In this document: positions 17,482 through 27,822 of the stretch, piece by piece
How positions within the stretch are numbered: the stretch's first letter is position 1
Layout of the letters: every line of letters begins with the position of its first letter
Origin: Nitrosospira multiformis
GTDB taxonomy: Bacteria; Pseudomonadota; Gammaproteobacteria; Burkholderiales; Nitrosomonadaceae
Assembly (NCBI RefSeq): GCF_900103165.1
Contig: NZ_FNKY01000001.1
Coordinates: forward strand, 2,852,001 to 2,916,000
DNA length: 64,000 nt
Direction of reading: 5' to 3'
The notes under the pieces: generated by a model
The model's input: only the letters and a program-made list of their open reading frames with translations
What the model was told of the DNA's origin: nothing
Databases searched by the model: none
Position numbers and translations under genes: made by a program

Positions 17482-17500
17482 TAAATCCGGTAGTTGATCG
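17482..17500. repeat. Solitary TAAATCCGG repeat arm (folC/SPOR junction)
   Basis: A single arm TAAATCCGGTAGTTGATCG fills the gap between the folC stop (17501-17503) and the SPOR gene, ending seven bases before the SPOR start codon. The second arm is missing. It equals the inner end of copy 1. Confidence 0.75.
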
Positions 17501-18814
17501 CTATCCGTGCTCAACCGTGTTCCGGTACCGTAATACTTCGGCTACGGTATGGAACGAGCCAAATACGCAAATTCTATCATTTTCAGCCGCTCGCTCACAG
17601 GCATACGCATAAGCCATGGCGGGATCAGTGAAAGTATGAATAGCCTCCTCCGCGCTATCCACACCCGCCACTTCCAGCGCCTGCCGCACTTCATTTGCTG
17701 AGGCGCCACGTGGCACATCAATGCCAGCGATCAGCCATATATCCACCTTTCCCGCAAGCGCTCGCGCCACACCGGCGATATCCTTATCCTTGAGCATTGC
17801 GAATACGGCATAAGTTTTCCGGAAGCGTCCCATCCCGCCCAGGTTGATGGCCAGCGCATGCGCGGCACCAGGATTATGCGCCACATCAAGCACCGTCGCC
17901 GGCCGGCCGGGTAATACCTGAAACCTCCCTGGCAATGCGACGTTCAGCAAACCTTGGCGTACGTCGCTCATGGTCACCGGCAAACGATCCCGGACGACGT
18001 CAAGCGCCGCCAGGCAGGCACTGGCGTTGTGCAACTGATAGGCGCCGCGCAGGGCGGGATAGGGCAGCGAATGACGTTTTCCGCCAGGTCCCCAGTAACC
18101 CCATAGTGTGGCATCGGCTGCGTTGGCTGAATGGCCGAAGTGTTCACCGATGTGCATCAAATTCGCACCGATGGTATGTGCATGATGCCGGACACTCGCG
18201 GGAATATTTGGCTCCGCACAGACTGCGGCCCGCCCGCTTCTGAAAATTCCCGCCTTCTCGAATCCGATTTTTTCGAGAGTATTGCCGAGATAGTCCATAT
18301 GATCGAAGTCGATGCTGGTGAGCACCGCGCAATCGGCATCAAAAATATTGACCGCATCCAGCCGCCCACCCAGCCCCACCTCCAGAATCGCAACATCCAC
18401 GCCGGCTTGACTGAATAATTGCATCGCCGCCAGCGTACCGAACTCAAAATAAGTCAGGGAAACACCGCTGCCACTGCGGGCTGATTCCACAACATCAAAA
18501 GCACTGCACAATTCTCCGTCACTGGCCTCTTGCCGGCTTATCCGCACCCGCTCGTTATAACGCAGCAGGTGTGGCGACGTGTAACAACCCACGCGGTACC
18601 CGGCACAGCTCAGAATTGTCTCCATCATGGCGCACGTTGACCCTTTGCCATTGGTCCCGCCAACTATGATGATGGGAAAAGGTAACGCGAGGCCCAGCTC
18701 GCTCCAGACGCGAGTTACACGCTCCAGCCCCATTTCGATAGCCTCGGGATGGAGACGCTCAAGATAGCTCAGCCAGCCGGAAAGCGTTCTGGATTTTGAA
18801 TCCAAATCCATCAT
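17501..18814 (-). CDS. folC: Folylpolyglutamate / dihydrofolate synthase (FolC)
   Basis: 437 residues from ATG 18814, preceded by GAGG; ATG 18835 seven codons upstream is the alternative. Mur-ligase fold: P-loop VGGTNGKGSTCAMMETIL, TSPHLLRYNERVRI, LEVGLGGRLDAVN, LDVAHNPGAAHAL. It adds glutamate to dihydropteroate and folates. It follows accD, as in many proteobacteria. Confidence 0.95.
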   Translation of the reverse strand: MMDLDSKSRTLSGWLSYLERLHPEAIEMGLERVTRVWSELGLALPFPIIIVGGTNGKGSTCAMMETILSCAGYRVGCYTSPHLLRYNERVRISRQEASDGELCSAFDVVESARSGSGVSLTYFEFGTLAAMQLFSQAGVDVAILEVGLGGRLDAVNIFDADCAVLTSIDFDHMDYLGNTLEKIGFEKAGIFRSGRAAVCAEPNIPASVRHHAHTIGANLMHIGEHFGHSANAADATLWGYWGPGGKRHSLPYPALRGAYQLHNASACLAALDVVRDRLPVTMSDVRQGLLNVALPGRFQVLPGRPATVLDVAHNPGAAHALAINLGGMGRFRKTYAVFAMLKDKDIAGVARALAGKVDIWLIAGIDVPRGASANEVRQALEVAGVDSAEEAIHTFTDPAMAYAYACERAAENDRICVFGSFHTVAEVLRYRNTVEHG

Positions 18815-18884
18815 CGGCGCCTCATGCCCTTCCATGCATGTAGCATAAAGCCGGGATACGATCAGACTGAAGCGCAGTCAGCAA

Positions 18885-19754
18885 TTACGAGACCGGCGTG
18901 GATGTATGCATCAGCAACGTGCACAGGTTGGCAAGTTTGTCGCGCATGCGTCTGCGGTCTACGATCATGTCTATCGCGCCATGTTCCAGCAGGAATTCGG
19001 CTCGTTGAAAGCCTTCTGGCAGGGTTTGCCGTACCGTCTGCTCGATCACGCGCGGTCCCGCAAAACCAATCAGCGCCCCTGGCTCGGCGATTACCACGTC
19101 ACCTATGAAAGCAAAACTGGCCGATACGCCGCCCATGGTGGGATCAGTCAGCACCGAGATAAAAGGAAGCTGATGCTGACTCAACTGAGTCAGCGCCGCC
19201 GATGTCTTGGCCATCTGCATGAGCGACAGCAAACCTTCCTGCATGCGCGCCCCGCCGCTGGCGGCGAAACACACGAAGGGCAGACGCTGTTCCACGCATA
19301 CCCTCACCCCGCGCGTGAAGCGCTCACCCACCACCGATCCCATCGAACCACCCATGAAACCGAATTCAAAAGCCGCCACGACCAGGGGAACCGTTTTTAC
19401 ACTTCCCTGCATCACCACCAGGGCATCGTCTTCGTCTGTGTCTCTTTTCGCATCCGATAACCGGTCAATGTAGCGCTTGCTATCCTTGAATTTAAGCGGA
19501 TCCAGCGAGAGCACCTCCGCACCGATCTCATAGCGTCCTTCGGCGTCCAGTAACAAATCAAGGCGCACTCTGGCCGAGATACGGTTGTGATGGTTGCACT
19601 TGGGGCAGACGTTGAGATTATTTCCCAGATCAGAGTAATACAGCACGGCTTCGCAAGAGGCACATTTGCTCCACAGTCCCTCAGGGACGGCTTTTTTTTC
19701 GCCGCTTTCCTTGCGCTTGATTTTTGGCGGGAGAAGTTTCTGAAACCAGCTCAT
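18885..19754 (-). CDS. accD: Acetyl-CoA carboxylase carboxyltransferase beta subunit (AccD)
   Basis: 289 residues. N-terminal zinc ribbon with Cys31, Cys34, Cys50 and Cys53, then the crotonase-like carboxyltransferase domain with [47 protein letters not shown] and [17 protein letters not shown]. With AccA it moves the carboxyl group from biotin to acetyl-CoA to make malonyl-CoA. The start overlaps the trpA stop (ATGA). Confidence 0.97.
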   Translation of the reverse strand: MSWFQKLLPPKIKRKESGEKKAVPEGLWSKCASCEAVLYYSDLGNNLNVCPKCNHHNRISARVRLDLLLDAEGRYEIGAEVLSLDPLKFKDSKRYIDRLSDAKRDTDEDDALVVMQGSVKTVPLVVAAFEFGFMGGSMGSVVGERFTRGVRVCVEQRLPFVCFAASGGARMQEGLLSLMQMAKTSAALTQLSQHQLPFISVLTDPTMGGVSASFAFIGDVVIAEPGALIGFAGPRVIEQTVRQTLPEGFQRAEFLLEHGAIDMIVDRRRMRDKLANLCTLLMHTSTPVS

Positions 19755-20572
19755 GGGTTTGCGTGATCAATAGCCACTTCGTTGATTGCGCTTCGCAGGC
19801 TTCTTACCAAACGACTCACATTCGTCAGCATCTCCCCTTTGGGCGAATTCTCTATCTCCTCTATGATGCGGCTTCCCACCACCACTGCGTCGGCAAGCTC
19901 CGCCACCGCCTTGGCTGTTGCGCTGTCGCGTATACCGAACCCGACGCCAATGGGAATGGAAATGAGGGAACGCAATTGGGTCAGCTTGTTGGATACATCG
20001 CTCAGATCCAGATTTAGCGCGCCAGTCACTCCCTTTAGCGAAACGTAATATACGTATCCCTTAGCCATTTCCGCCACATGTTCGATGCGTGCCCGCGGGG
20101 TAGTGGGAGACAGCAGGAAGATTGCGTCGATCTGCTGGCGTTCAAGATATTTCACCCATTCCCCGGACTCTTCCGGCGGGTAATCCACCGTCAGTACCCC
20201 GTCGACGCCACATGCTTTTGCTCTTACCGTGAATCTCTCATATCCCATTGCCTCTATCGGATTAGCGTAACCCATTAACACCACCGGCGTGGAGGTGTCG
20301 TTTTCCCTGAATTTCTCGACCATGGTCAGAACATCGTTCAAGCCAACATGGTGTTTTAAAGCCCGCTCGGACGATCGCTGTATGGTCGGCCCATCAGCCA
20401 TGGGATCGGAGAAAGGTACGCCCAGCTCAATGATATCGGCGCCCGCCTTCACCAGTTCATGCATCAGCGGCACCATCATCGCAGGTTCGGGATCACCGGC
20501 GGTAATAAAAGGAATTAACGCTTTTTTTCCCTGCTGACGCAGTTCGTCAAAGGTAGTTGCAATGCGTGACAT
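19751..20572 (-). CDS. trpA: Tryptophan synthase alpha subunit (TrpA)
   Basis: 273 residues. TIM barrel with catalytic Glu in [20 protein letters not shown], then [12 protein letters not shown] (catalytic Asp region), [11 protein letters not shown] and [21 protein letters not shown]. It cleaves indole-3-glycerol phosphate to indole, which is channelled to TrpB. Lies 17 bases after trpB and overlaps accD by four bases. Confidence 0.97.
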   Translation of the reverse strand: MSRIATTFDELRQQGKKALIPFITAGDPEPAMMVPLMHELVKAGADIIELGVPFSDPMADGPTIQRSSERALKHHVGLNDVLTMVEKFRENDTSTPVVLMGYANPIEAMGYERFTVRAKACGVDGVLTVDYPPEESGEWVKYLERQQIDAIFLLSPTTPRARIEHVAEMAKGYVYYVSLKGVTGALNLDLSDVSNKLTQLRSLISIPIGVGFGIRDSATAKAVAELADAVVVGSRIIEEIENSPKGEMLTNVSRLVRSLRSAINEVAIDHANP

Positions 20573-20589
20573 GAAAATAGGAAGTTGAA

Positions 20590-21786
20590 TTAGAAAGTAA
20601 TATCGGAAGCGCGCACCACGGTGGCCATATCCTTATCCCCACGGCCGGAGAGATTCACCAGCAGCAGCTTGTCCCGGCTGAGTGTGGGGGCGAGCTGGGC
20701 AGCATACGCCAGTGCATGGCTGGATTCCAGCGCAGGCATAATGCCCTCGTAGTGACATAGGTCATGGAAGGCCGTCAATGCCTCATCATCGGTTATGCCC
20801 ACATATTCGGCACGATGGCTGTCCTTGAGCCATGCGTGTTCCGGGCCGACACCCGGATAATCCAGGCCAGCCGAGATGGAATGTGTCTCGATGATCTGCC
20901 CATTTTCATCCTGGATCAGATACGTGCGATTACCATGCAGCACACCCGGCGTTCCCTGCGTCAGGGTAGCGGCATGCTGGCCGCTTTCAATGCCGAGCCC
21001 CGCCGCTTCCACGCCGATCATGCGGATGTTACTGTCCAGATAAGGATGAAACAGGCCAATTGCGTTGGACCCACCCCCCACGCATGCGATTAATATATCC
21101 GGCTGGCGCCCGTATTCTTCCTGCATTTGTACAATCGCTTCCCGTCCAATAATCGCCTGGAAATCACGCACCATCATCGGATAGGGATGCGGTCCGGCCA
21201 CCGTGCCGATGATGTAGAACGTATCTTCGATGTTGGTCACCCAATCGCGCATGGCCTCATTGAGCGCATCTTTCAGTGTTCGGGAACCTGATTCGACCGG
21301 CACCACCGTTGCGCCCAGCAGTTTCATCCGGTAAACATTGGCGGCCTGGCGTTCCACATCCACCGAGCCCATGTATACCACACATTCCATGCCATAACGC
21401 GCGGCTACCGTGGCACTGGCCACGCCATGCTGACCCGCGCCTGTTTCGGCAATGACGCGTGATTTGCCCATGCGCCTGGCAAGGAGAGCCTGTCCAATGG
21501 CATTGTTGATTTTGTGCGCGCCGGTATGATTCAGGTCTTCGCGCTTCAGCAGAATCTGCGCCCCCCCCAGATGCGCCGACCATCTTTTTGCATGATAGAT
21601 GGGGCTGGGCCGTCCCACATAGTGCTTCAACTCATAGGCAAACTCGGCCTGGAAGTCGGCATCACCACGATAGTGCTCATATTGAACGCGCAGTTCCTCC
21701 AGCGCCGTCATCAGCGTCTCGGCAACGAACACGCCACCATACGGACCAAAGTGGCCGTGACTGTCAGGAAGATCATAAACTTTCAC
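20590..21786 (-). CDS. trpB: Tryptophan synthase beta subunit (TrpB)
   Basis: 398 residues from a GTG at 21786 ([18 protein letters not shown]), preceded by AAGGAG at nine bases; the long frame to 21918 would run into trpF and adds non-homologous residues. PLP Lys in [23 protein letters not shown], and the phosphate-binding [10 protein letters not shown]. It joins indole and serine to tryptophan. Overlaps the end of trpF by 14 bases. Confidence 0.96.
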   Translation of the reverse strand: MKVYDLPDSHGHFGPYGGVFVAETLMTALEELRVQYEHYRGDADFQAEFAYELKHYVGRPSPIYHAKRWSAHLGGAQILLKREDLNHTGAHKINNAIGQALLARRMGKSRVIAETGAGQHGVASATVAARYGMECVVYMGSVDVERQAANVYRMKLLGATVVPVESGSRTLKDALNEAMRDWVTNIEDTFYIIGTVAGPHPYPMMVRDFQAIIGREAIVQMQEEYGRQPDILIACVGGGSNAIGLFHPYLDSNIRMIGVEAAGLGIESGQHAATLTQGTPGVLHGNRTYLIQDENGQIIETHSISAGLDYPGVGPEHAWLKDSHRAEYVGITDDEALTAFHDLCHYEGIMPALESSHALAYAAQLAPTLSRDKLLLVNLSGRGDKDMATVVRASDITF

Positions 21787-22399
21787 TATTTCGCACTCCT
21801 TGCATGAAAGCGGCAATTTTCTCCGCGTCCTTGATGCCTTTGGCAGCTTCCACACCGCTCGATACGTCCACCGCCCAAGGCCGGGCCTGCCTGATTGCGC
21901 CGGTAATGTTGGCGGCATGCAGCCCGCCCGAAAGTATCAACGGCAGTGGCAAATCCCGTGGGATCAAATTCCAGTCAAACACATGTCCGGTGCCACCCGG
22001 CTCGCCTTTAACATAAGTATCGAGCAACAATCCCCTGGCACCGGTATAACGGGTTGCGTATTGTAGCAAATCTACACCCGTCCTGACGCGCACCGCCTTG
22101 ATATAAGGCAGTGCAAATTTTTGACAAAATTCCGGAGACTCATCACCATGAAACTGAAGCAGATTCAGGCCCGCGATGGAGGAAGTTTCCTTTACCCATT
22201 CCGTATCCGGATCAACATACACACCCACCGCGCTAATGAATGGCGGCAGCGCGGCAATAATTTCCCGGGCTTTAGCGGGTGCGACATAACGCGCACTCTG
22301 TCTCCAGAATACAAGGCCAATGGCGCTCGCTCCAAGACCCACTGCCGTCAGCGCATCTTCAATACGCGTAATACCGCAAATTTTAACCCGGATGGCCAT
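21773..22399 (-). CDS. trpF: Phosphoribosylanthranilate isomerase (TrpF)
   Basis: 208 residues. TIM barrel beginning [20 protein letters not shown] with the catalytic Cys in [20 protein letters not shown], catalytic Asp in [20 protein letters not shown], and [13 protein letters not shown] plus [15 protein letters not shown]. Third step after anthranilate in the tryptophan pathway; trpF-B-A is the betaproteobacterial order. Confidence 0.96.
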   Translation of the reverse strand: MAIRVKICGITRIEDALTAVGLGASAIGLVFWRQSARYVAPAKAREIIAALPPFISAVGVYVDPDTEWVKETSSIAGLNLLQFHGDESPEFCQKFALPYIKAVRVRTGVDLLQYATRYTGARGLLLDTYVKGEPGGTGHVFDWNLIPRDLPLPLILSGGLHAANITGAIRQARPWAVDVSSGVEAAKGIKDAEKIAAFMQGVRNSESL

Positions 22400-22445
22400 G
22401 CCTTCAGTTTGCTTTATCGGAATTTGGATTCTGCCGGTTTCAGGT

Positions 22446-23252
22446 TCAAGCCAGCCTGCCTATTTTCGGCAACACCAAGGCAAGCGGCGGTTCGACAAAA
22501 CCGGGGAGCTTCCATTTGGCATCATAGGTGACCCCCGCCAAGTATAACCCCGCGGCAGGAAAAGTAGGGGCTGCGTGACGACGATCACGGCCTGCCAGCA
22601 ATGTCTTTATCCATTCAGGGGGATATTTGCCCTTGCCCACATAAATCAGGCATCCGACGATATTGCGCACCATGTGATGCAAAAACGCGTTGGCACGCAG
22701 TTCGAATACAATAAGGTCTCCCTGTCGCGTAATCTCAAGTTTTGTCAAATTACGCACGGGAGATCTAGCCTGGCATTCGGCGGCACGAAAGGCGCTGAAG
22801 TCGTGCTCACCCAGCAGCATTTGTGCGGCTGTCTGCATTTTTTCCGCATCAAGAGTCTGATGAAACCAGCCTATCTTGCCGTGACAAAGCCCCGGGCGCA
22901 CGGCATGATTCGATAGCAGATAAAGATAGCGGCGCTCTCTGGCGCAATAGCGGGCGTGAAAATCATCGGGGATTTGCGATGCCCATAATACCGCGATGCT
23001 GACGGGTAACAAGGCATTGACCCCGCGCACCCAGGCATTCATTGGCCGTTGCGCCTGAGTGTCGAAATGCAGCACCTGATATGCGGCATGAACTCCCGAA
23101 TCGGTGCGTCCCGCGGTAACCACCCGAACGTCATCACATGCGATTTTCGACAATGCGGCTTCCAGTGCATCCTGCACGGAACCCCCTGATAGCTGGCTTT
23201 GCCAGCCACAGTAAGCACTGCCATCGTATTCCAGTATCAGCGCGATTCTCAC
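22446..23252 (-). CDS. truA: tRNA pseudouridine(38-40) synthase (TruA)
   Basis: 268 residues. Catalytic Asp51 in the GRTDSGVHA motif, Arg-rich REYRY-like CARERRYLYLLSNH, and RANAFLHHMVRNIVGCLIYVGKG. It converts uridines 38-40 in the tRNA anticodon arm. Length and context between fimV and trpF are standard. Confidence 0.96.
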   Translation of the reverse strand: MRIALILEYDGSAYCGWQSQLSGGSVQDALEAALSKIACDDVRVVTAGRTDSGVHAAYQVLHFDTQAQRPMNAWVRGVNALLPVSIAVLWASQIPDDFHARYCARERRYLYLLSNHAVRPGLCHGKIGWFHQTLDAEKMQTAAQMLLGEHDFSAFRAAECQARSPVRNLTKLEITRQGDLIVFELRANAFLHHMVRNIVGCLIYVGKGKYPPEWIKTLLAGRDRRHAAPTFPAAGLYLAGVTYDAKWKLPGFVEPPLALVLPKIGRLA

Positions 23253-23274
23253 ACAATAGGCGCCGTCATGACTA

Positions 23275-23296
23275 TCCTAAAATCCCGCAGTTGGAC
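23275..23296. repeat. Degenerate TAAATCC repeat arm (fimV-like/truA gap)
   Basis: TCCTAAAATCCCGCAGTTGGAC is a one-insertion, one-change version of the TAAATCCGGCAGTTGGAC element end. No partner arm is seen in the 137-base gap. Similar single arms lie at 30521-30538 and 40633-40648 in the CTGAATCCGG form. Confidence 0.5.
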
Positions 23297-23389
23297 AAGG
23301 TAGAGGGGGCGACCCACTCATTGCCCTCACTAAGCGTGCTCTTGCTATGCTGCGCTTCTCCCATCGCATGGATTGGCCCTGCACGCCGC

Positions 23390-24463
23390 CTACCTCCATC
23401 CCATCCCATCACTGTTTCTTCCGTTCACACGCTTCCCGACGATGCCCTTTTCACCCATGCCGTTCCCGCCTGGGCCCGTCACGCCCATATTATTGCCGGC
23501 GTTCCATGATTCCTCGCCTTGAAAAGGCTTCGGAAACCCGTGAGGCGTCGCTGGAGACTTTCCGATTTGCGCATTGGCGGCGGACTCTATCTTCCCCGTA
23601 TCGGTTTGTTTTGGTTCTTTGACCGCTTCTATTACCCCTGATGCCCTCTGCCGATTCCAATCCACTGTCTGATTTTTTAACTCTTTGTCAGCCTCTTCCG
23701 CGGTTACTGCGCCGATTTCGCTATTGTCCGGTATCCGCAAAATTGGCCCCGTCTTAAGCTGATGCATATTACTGCCAAAGAAAGCATCCCGGTTTGCGCG
23801 ATGAACAGCGACCAGCATCTGATTAAAGCTTACGCCGGAAGGGGGAACAATATTTTTCACTATTCCAGTTAAAGTGTCGCCGTGCTTTACGGGGCCATAG
23901 ACAGTATGAGCCTTGCCAGCCGGCACAAATTCCGGCGTGAGCTTGTTTTCAACGGTAATGGGGTTCTTGAGGGGTAGACCTGATCTCTCAGCCGCAGCGG
24001 TTTCCGCTTTCACAGAAGTGGGAAGATGAATTTGACTTACCGGTATTATAGGTGGATGCGCATCAATTTCCGGGGGAGCCAGCACAACGGTGTACTCCCG
24101 CAACACTCGCGCTGACAGCCCACTCAATTCGATCAAGATATGCAGAAGCGGCTCGGAGACAGGTTGCGGAGAAACTATCCTGATGTAGGGGCTTCCGTTG
24201 GAGTGGTTCTCAATACTCGCTTTAAAGGTGGAAAGAAGGGGTACATAATCGACATTGACCTGACGAAAAATTTCCTGTGGCGCGAGCCGCACCGTTAAGG
24301 AAGCCTTCTCCTCTTTTTCTACCGCAATCAGATTGATCTCTGCGTCGAATGGTTGGCCTAGAGTGGAATTGACAGTCACTCTGCCCAAACTCGCCGCATG
24401 AGCCAGCGCCGGGAACAGAAATGCCACTAAGAGCAAACAAGCTTTGGAAACAGGTTTAGGCAC
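23390..24463 (-). CDS. FimV-like protein, short form with LysM-like domain
   Basis: 357 residues. Sec signal (about 1-23), then the conserved FimV N-terminal domain (ASLGRVTVNSTLGQPFDAEI, SPYIRIVSPQPVSEPLLHIL, REYTVVLAPP) and a LysM-like segment near 190-250 (YGPVKHGDTLTGIVKNIVPP, SFNQMLVAVHRANRDAF). FimV of Pseudomonas is about 900 residues with a membrane segment and a TPR-rich C-terminus; here the protein stops after a Gly-rich tail, so the inner-membrane and cytoplasmic parts are absent. The asd-fimV-truA order is normal. Role in polar or type IV pilus assembly is by family only. Confidence 0.85.
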   Translation of the reverse strand: MPKPVSKACLLLVAFLFPALAHAASLGRVTVNSTLGQPFDAEINLIAVEKEEKASLTVRLAPQEIFRQVNVDYVPLLSTFKASIENHSNGSPYIRIVSPQPVSEPLLHILIELSGLSARVLREYTVVLAPPEIDAHPPIIPVSQIHLPTSVKAETAAAERSGLPLKNPITVENKLTPEFVPAGKAHTVYGPVKHGDTLTGIVKNIVPPSGVSFNQMLVAVHRANRDAFFGSNMHQLKTGPILRIPDNSEIGAVTAEEADKELKNQTVDWNRQRASGVIEAVKEPKQTDTGKIESAANAQIGKSPATPHGFPKPFQGEESWNAGNNMGVTGPGGNGMGEKGIVGKRVNGRNSDGMGWR

Positions 24464-24494
24464 TGCACGCTCTTTGAGAAGAACACCTGCAAGG

Positions 24495-25607
24495 TTAGGC
24501 TTCTACTAGAATTCTCAGCATTCTGCGCAACGGTTCCGCCGCGCCCCACAGTAACTGATCGCCCACTGTAAACGCCGAAAGATATTCTCCCCCCATGGCA
24601 AGCTTGCGCAGCCGTCCTACCGGTATGGTTAGCGTTCCGGTAACCATGGCCGGGGTCAGTTCTTTCATCGTGCTCTCGCGGTCGTTGGGAACCACCCGCA
24701 CCCAGTTGTTGGAAGCTGAAAGAATATCTTCAATTTCGTCCAGCGGAACGTCCTTCTTCAACTTGATAGTCAGCGCCTGACTATGGCAACGCATGGCGCC
24801 GACACGAACGCAGATACCATCAACCGGAACGGCATGATCACTTCGCCCCAGAATCTTGTTCGTCTCGGACTGTCCTTTCCATTCTTCCCGTGTCTGACCA
24901 TTCCCGAGGTCTTTGTCTATCCAGGGAATGAGGCTACCCGCCAGCGGCACGCCGAAATTCTGAGTTGGAAAATTCCCGTTGCGCAGCGTTCCCGCCACTT
25001 CCCGATCGATATCAAGGATGCCCGAGGCAGGATCGTCCAATAAATCTTTTGCCACTCGATGGGCTTCGCCCATTTGCAGCAGCAACTCCCGCATATTCTG
25101 TGCGCCGGCACCGGAAGCCGCCTGATAGGTCATGGCACTCATCCATTCCACCATATCTTCTTCGAACAAGCCACCCACCGCCATCAGCATTAAACTGACC
25201 GTACAATTGCCGCCGATATAATTTTTTACATCATCGTGCAGGGCCTGCTTGATAACCGGCATGTTGACCGGATCAAGAATAATGACTGCGTCCCCCCCCA
25301 TGCGCAGCGTTGAAGCCGCATCGACCCAGTATCCCTGCCAGCCAGCCTGCCGCAGCTTGGGGAAGATCGCACTGGTATAATCCCCTCCCTGGCAGGAAAT
25401 AAGGATATCCATTGCCTTCAGCTCATCTATATTGTAGGCATCTTTGAGCGGTGATATTTCCCGGCCGATATCCGGACTTCTTCCTCCTTGCTGCGAGGTG
25501 GTGAAAAATACCGGCTCTACCAGTGCAAAATCATTTTCTTCCCGCATTCGCTGCATCAGTACTGAACCCACCATACCGCGCCAGCCAATAAATCCCACTC
25601 GTTTCAT
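24495..25607 (-). CDS. asd: Aspartate-semialdehyde dehydrogenase (Asd)
   Basis: 370 residues. NADP-binding N-terminus [17 protein letters not shown], catalytic Cys in [12 protein letters not shown], substrate loop [14 protein letters not shown] and C-terminal catalytic His region [16 protein letters not shown]. This is the long gram-negative type. Makes aspartate semialdehyde for lysine, threonine and methionine, complementing lysC at the other end of the window. Confidence 0.96.
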   Translation of the reverse strand: MKRVGFIGWRGMVGSVLMQRMREENDFALVEPVFFTTSQQGGRSPDIGREISPLKDAYNIDELKAMDILISCQGGDYTSAIFPKLRQAGWQGYWVDAASTLRMGGDAVIILDPVNMPVIKQALHDDVKNYIGGNCTVSLMLMAVGGLFEEDMVEWMSAMTYQAASGAGAQNMRELLLQMGEAHRVAKDLLDDPASGILDIDREVAGTLRNGNFPTQNFGVPLAGSLIPWIDKDLGNGQTREEWKGQSETNKILGRSDHAVPVDGICVRVGAMRCHSQALTIKLKKDVPLDEIEDILSASNNWVRVVPNDRESTMKELTPAMVTGTLTIPVGRLRKLAMGGEYLSAFTVGDQLLWGAAEPLRRMLRILVEA

Positions 25608-25628
25608 TGATCGCTCTCTATCCTCTGT

Positions 25629-26690
25629 CTATATGTTTGCCAGAACGGCGTCGCCCATTCCTTTGGTACCCACCTTTTTCATCCCTGGTTCGTAAATGTC
25701 CTCGGTACGATAACCCTGCGCAAGAACCTTTTTCACCGCGCTCTCAATTCGCACCGCCACCGCCTCCTGGTCAAACGTGTAGCGCAGCATCATCGCCACC
25801 GACAATATGGTTGCCAGGGGGTTTGCCATATCCTTACCGGCGATGTCCGGAGCCGAGCCATGGATCGGCTCATATAACCCCTTATTCTTGTCATCCAGCG
25901 ACGCCGATGGCAACATGCCGATGGAGCCAGTCAGCATGGAAGCCTCATCCGACAGGATATCGCCAAACATGTTACCCGTCACCATCACGTCAAACTGCCT
26001 GGGATTGCGCACCAACTGCATCGCGGCATTATCCACCAGCATGTGTGAAAGTTCTACGTCCGGATATTCCTTGTTCGTCTCTGTCACCACATCGCGCCAT
26101 AATTGCGTACATTCCAGTACGTTCATTTTATCCACCGAACACAGCCGGCGATTGCGTTTACGCGCTGCCTGGAATGCCACCCGGGCAATTCTGCGTATCT
26201 CCGCTTCGCTATAAATCATGGTATTGAAACCAACACGCTGACCGTCGCGTTGTTCAATACCACGCGGTTCGCCGAAATAGATGTCTCCCGTCAACTCCCG
26301 TACGATGAGAATATCCAGGCCCGCCACAATTTCAGGTTTCAGCGTTGAAGCATTTGCAAGTTCTGAATAAAGCACCGCCGGCCGCAGATTGGCGAATAAA
26401 CCCAGCATCTTGCGTATGCCGAGCAAACCCTGCTCGGGTCTTAGCTGGCGCGGCAACATATCGTACCGCGGACCGCCCACGGCACCGAGGATCGCGGCAT
26501 CCGCATCGGTCACAAGCCTGCGTGTCGCCTCTGGAAACGGCTCGCCGGCCGCGTCGACCGCGCATCCCCCCAATAGACCCGGTTCCAGTTCAAATTTTAG
26601 TCCGTCACTCTTCAGCACTTCCAGTACTCGCACCGCTTGAGCGACAATTTCCGGACCGATACCGTCACCGGCCAGGATTGCAATTTTCAT
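25629..26690 (-). CDS. leuB: 3-isopropylmalate dehydrogenase (LeuB)
   Basis: 353 residues. [71 protein letters not shown] and [15 protein letters not shown]: complete family signature with metal-binding Asp residues. Oxidative decarboxylation of 3-isopropylmalate in leucine synthesis. Separated from leuD by 208 bases with no gene. Confidence 0.97.
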   Translation of the reverse strand: MKIAILAGDGIGPEIVAQAVRVLEVLKSDGLKFELEPGLLGGCAVDAAGEPFPEATRRLVTDADAAILGAVGGPRYDMLPRQLRPEQGLLGIRKMLGLFANLRPAVLYSELANASTLKPEIVAGLDILIVRELTGDIYFGEPRGIEQRDGQRVGFNTMIYSEAEIRRIARVAFQAARKRNRRLCSVDKMNVLECTQLWRDVVTETNKEYPDVELSHMLVDNAAMQLVRNPRQFDVMVTGNMFGDILSDEASMLTGSIGMLPSASLDDKNKGLYEPIHGSAPDIAGKDMANPLATILSVAMMLRYTFDQEAVAVRIESAVKKVLAQGYRTEDIYEPGMKKVGTKGMGDAVLANI

Positions 26691-26898
26691 AAAGACCTCA
26701 ATGAATCCTAATCTCGTTCTGATACGACATGACTTGGAAGATGTTACCGCTTACATGTTAAATATGTGTGGTGAACCAAAGTTTCTTTTGCGCCGCTGCA
26801 CGGATTGTCGATTTACGCATCTCATTCTCGGCTTGCTTAGGGCTTGCTTAGCGCTCCGGATTCAGAAGACCCTGAAATCCTTTTTCAAACAAATCTTT

Positions 26899-27537
26899 TC
26901 ATGCAAACAACCATGGCCGCGCCGCCCGATGCTTCGCCTCGAATGCCTTGATCTTGTCCGCGTGTTGCAATGTCAGGCCAATTTCATCCAGGCCATTCAA
27001 CAGACTATGTTTGCGGAAAGGATCGATATCGAAGAAGAAAGATTCGCCGCCGGGCGTAGTCACTGACTGATCTTCCAAATTGACAACCAGACGATAACCC
27101 TCGGTCGCAAATACTTCGCGGAATAACTGATCCATATTGTCTGCATCGAGCGCAATGGGCAGCAAACCAATCTTGAAGCAATTGTTGAAAAAGATATCGG
27201 CGAAACTGAGCGCGATGATCACCCGGAATCCATAGTCCTGAAGCGCCCAGGGCGCATGCTCCCGGCTCGAACCACAGCCGAAATTTGCGCGCGCAAGCAA
27301 TATTTGCGCACCCCGGTAACGCGGCAGATTGAGTATGAATTCCGGGTTGAGTTTACGCTGTGCGCTATCCATCCCCGGCTCGCCGTGATCCAGGTAACGC
27401 CACTCATCGAACAGATTCGGCCCGAAACCGGAACGCTTGATGGACTTCAGAAACTGCTTGGGAATGATGGCGTCGGTATCGACATTGGCGCGATCCAGCG
27501 GCGCCACCAACCCCTCACAGGAATGAAATTTTTCCAC
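26899..27537 (-). CDS. leuD: 3-isopropylmalate dehydratase small subunit (LeuD)
   Basis: 212 residues. [37 protein letters not shown] and [11 protein letters not shown] are the small-subunit (swivel domain) motifs. Works with LeuC to isomerise 2- to 3-isopropylmalate. Three bases separate it from the upstream entericidin-like gene, so they are probably cotranscribed. Confidence 0.97.
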   Translation of the reverse strand: MEKFHSCEGLVAPLDRANVDTDAIIPKQFLKSIKRSGFGPNLFDEWRYLDHGEPGMDSAQRKLNPEFILNLPRYRGAQILLARANFGCGSSREHAPWALQDYGFRVIIALSFADIFFNNCFKIGLLPIALDADNMDQLFREVFATEGYRLVVNLEDQSVTTPGGESFFFDIDPFRKHSLLNGLDEIGLTLQHADKIKAFEAKHRAARPWLFA

Positions 27538-27540
27538 TCG

Positions 27541-27666
27541 TTACTTTGTCGATCTCTCAATCGCCTCGCCACCTTTCTGGATATCCTTCCCTACTCCACC
27601 AATGGTGTTACATGCGGACAAACCAAAAGCAGCGATCAAGGTAATTATTATGGACAATGTTTTCAT
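27541..27666 (-). CDS. Entericidin A/B-type small lipoprotein
   Basis: 41 residues: MKTLSIIITLIAAFGLSACN, then TIGGVGKDIQKGGEAIERST and a final Lys. Lipobox GLSAC with acylated Cys19, followed by the entericidin core NTxxGxGKDIxxGGxAI. These are tiny lipoproteins of uncertain role (toxin/antidote pair ecnA/ecnB in E. coli, stress-linked). Only one copy is here, tucked between leuC and leuD, a location seen in other Betaproteobacteria. It could easily be missed because of its size. Confidence 0.9.
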   Translation of the reverse strand: MKTLSIIITLIAAFGLSACNTIGGVGKDIQKGGEAIERSTK

Positions 27667-27822
27667 TACAACCCCCTCTTATAAAAAAAAATCTTTCTTC
27701 CAAATTAAACCCGCCGCGAGCAGCGGAATATTAGCTGCGTTCTTACAATCCGCTGGCTTTCAGCCAGCCTTCGCCCCATGGAGCGAGGAATTAAACCCGC
27801 AGAGATTAAATACTAATCAATA

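Noticed and set aside
22400..22445. Possible trp attenuator before trpF
   Set aside because: Gap of 46 bases is too short and contains no Trp-codon leader.
26701..27066. Plus-strand frame of 121 residues between leuB and leuD
   Set aside because: Antisense to leuD over much of its length and unlike any known protein.
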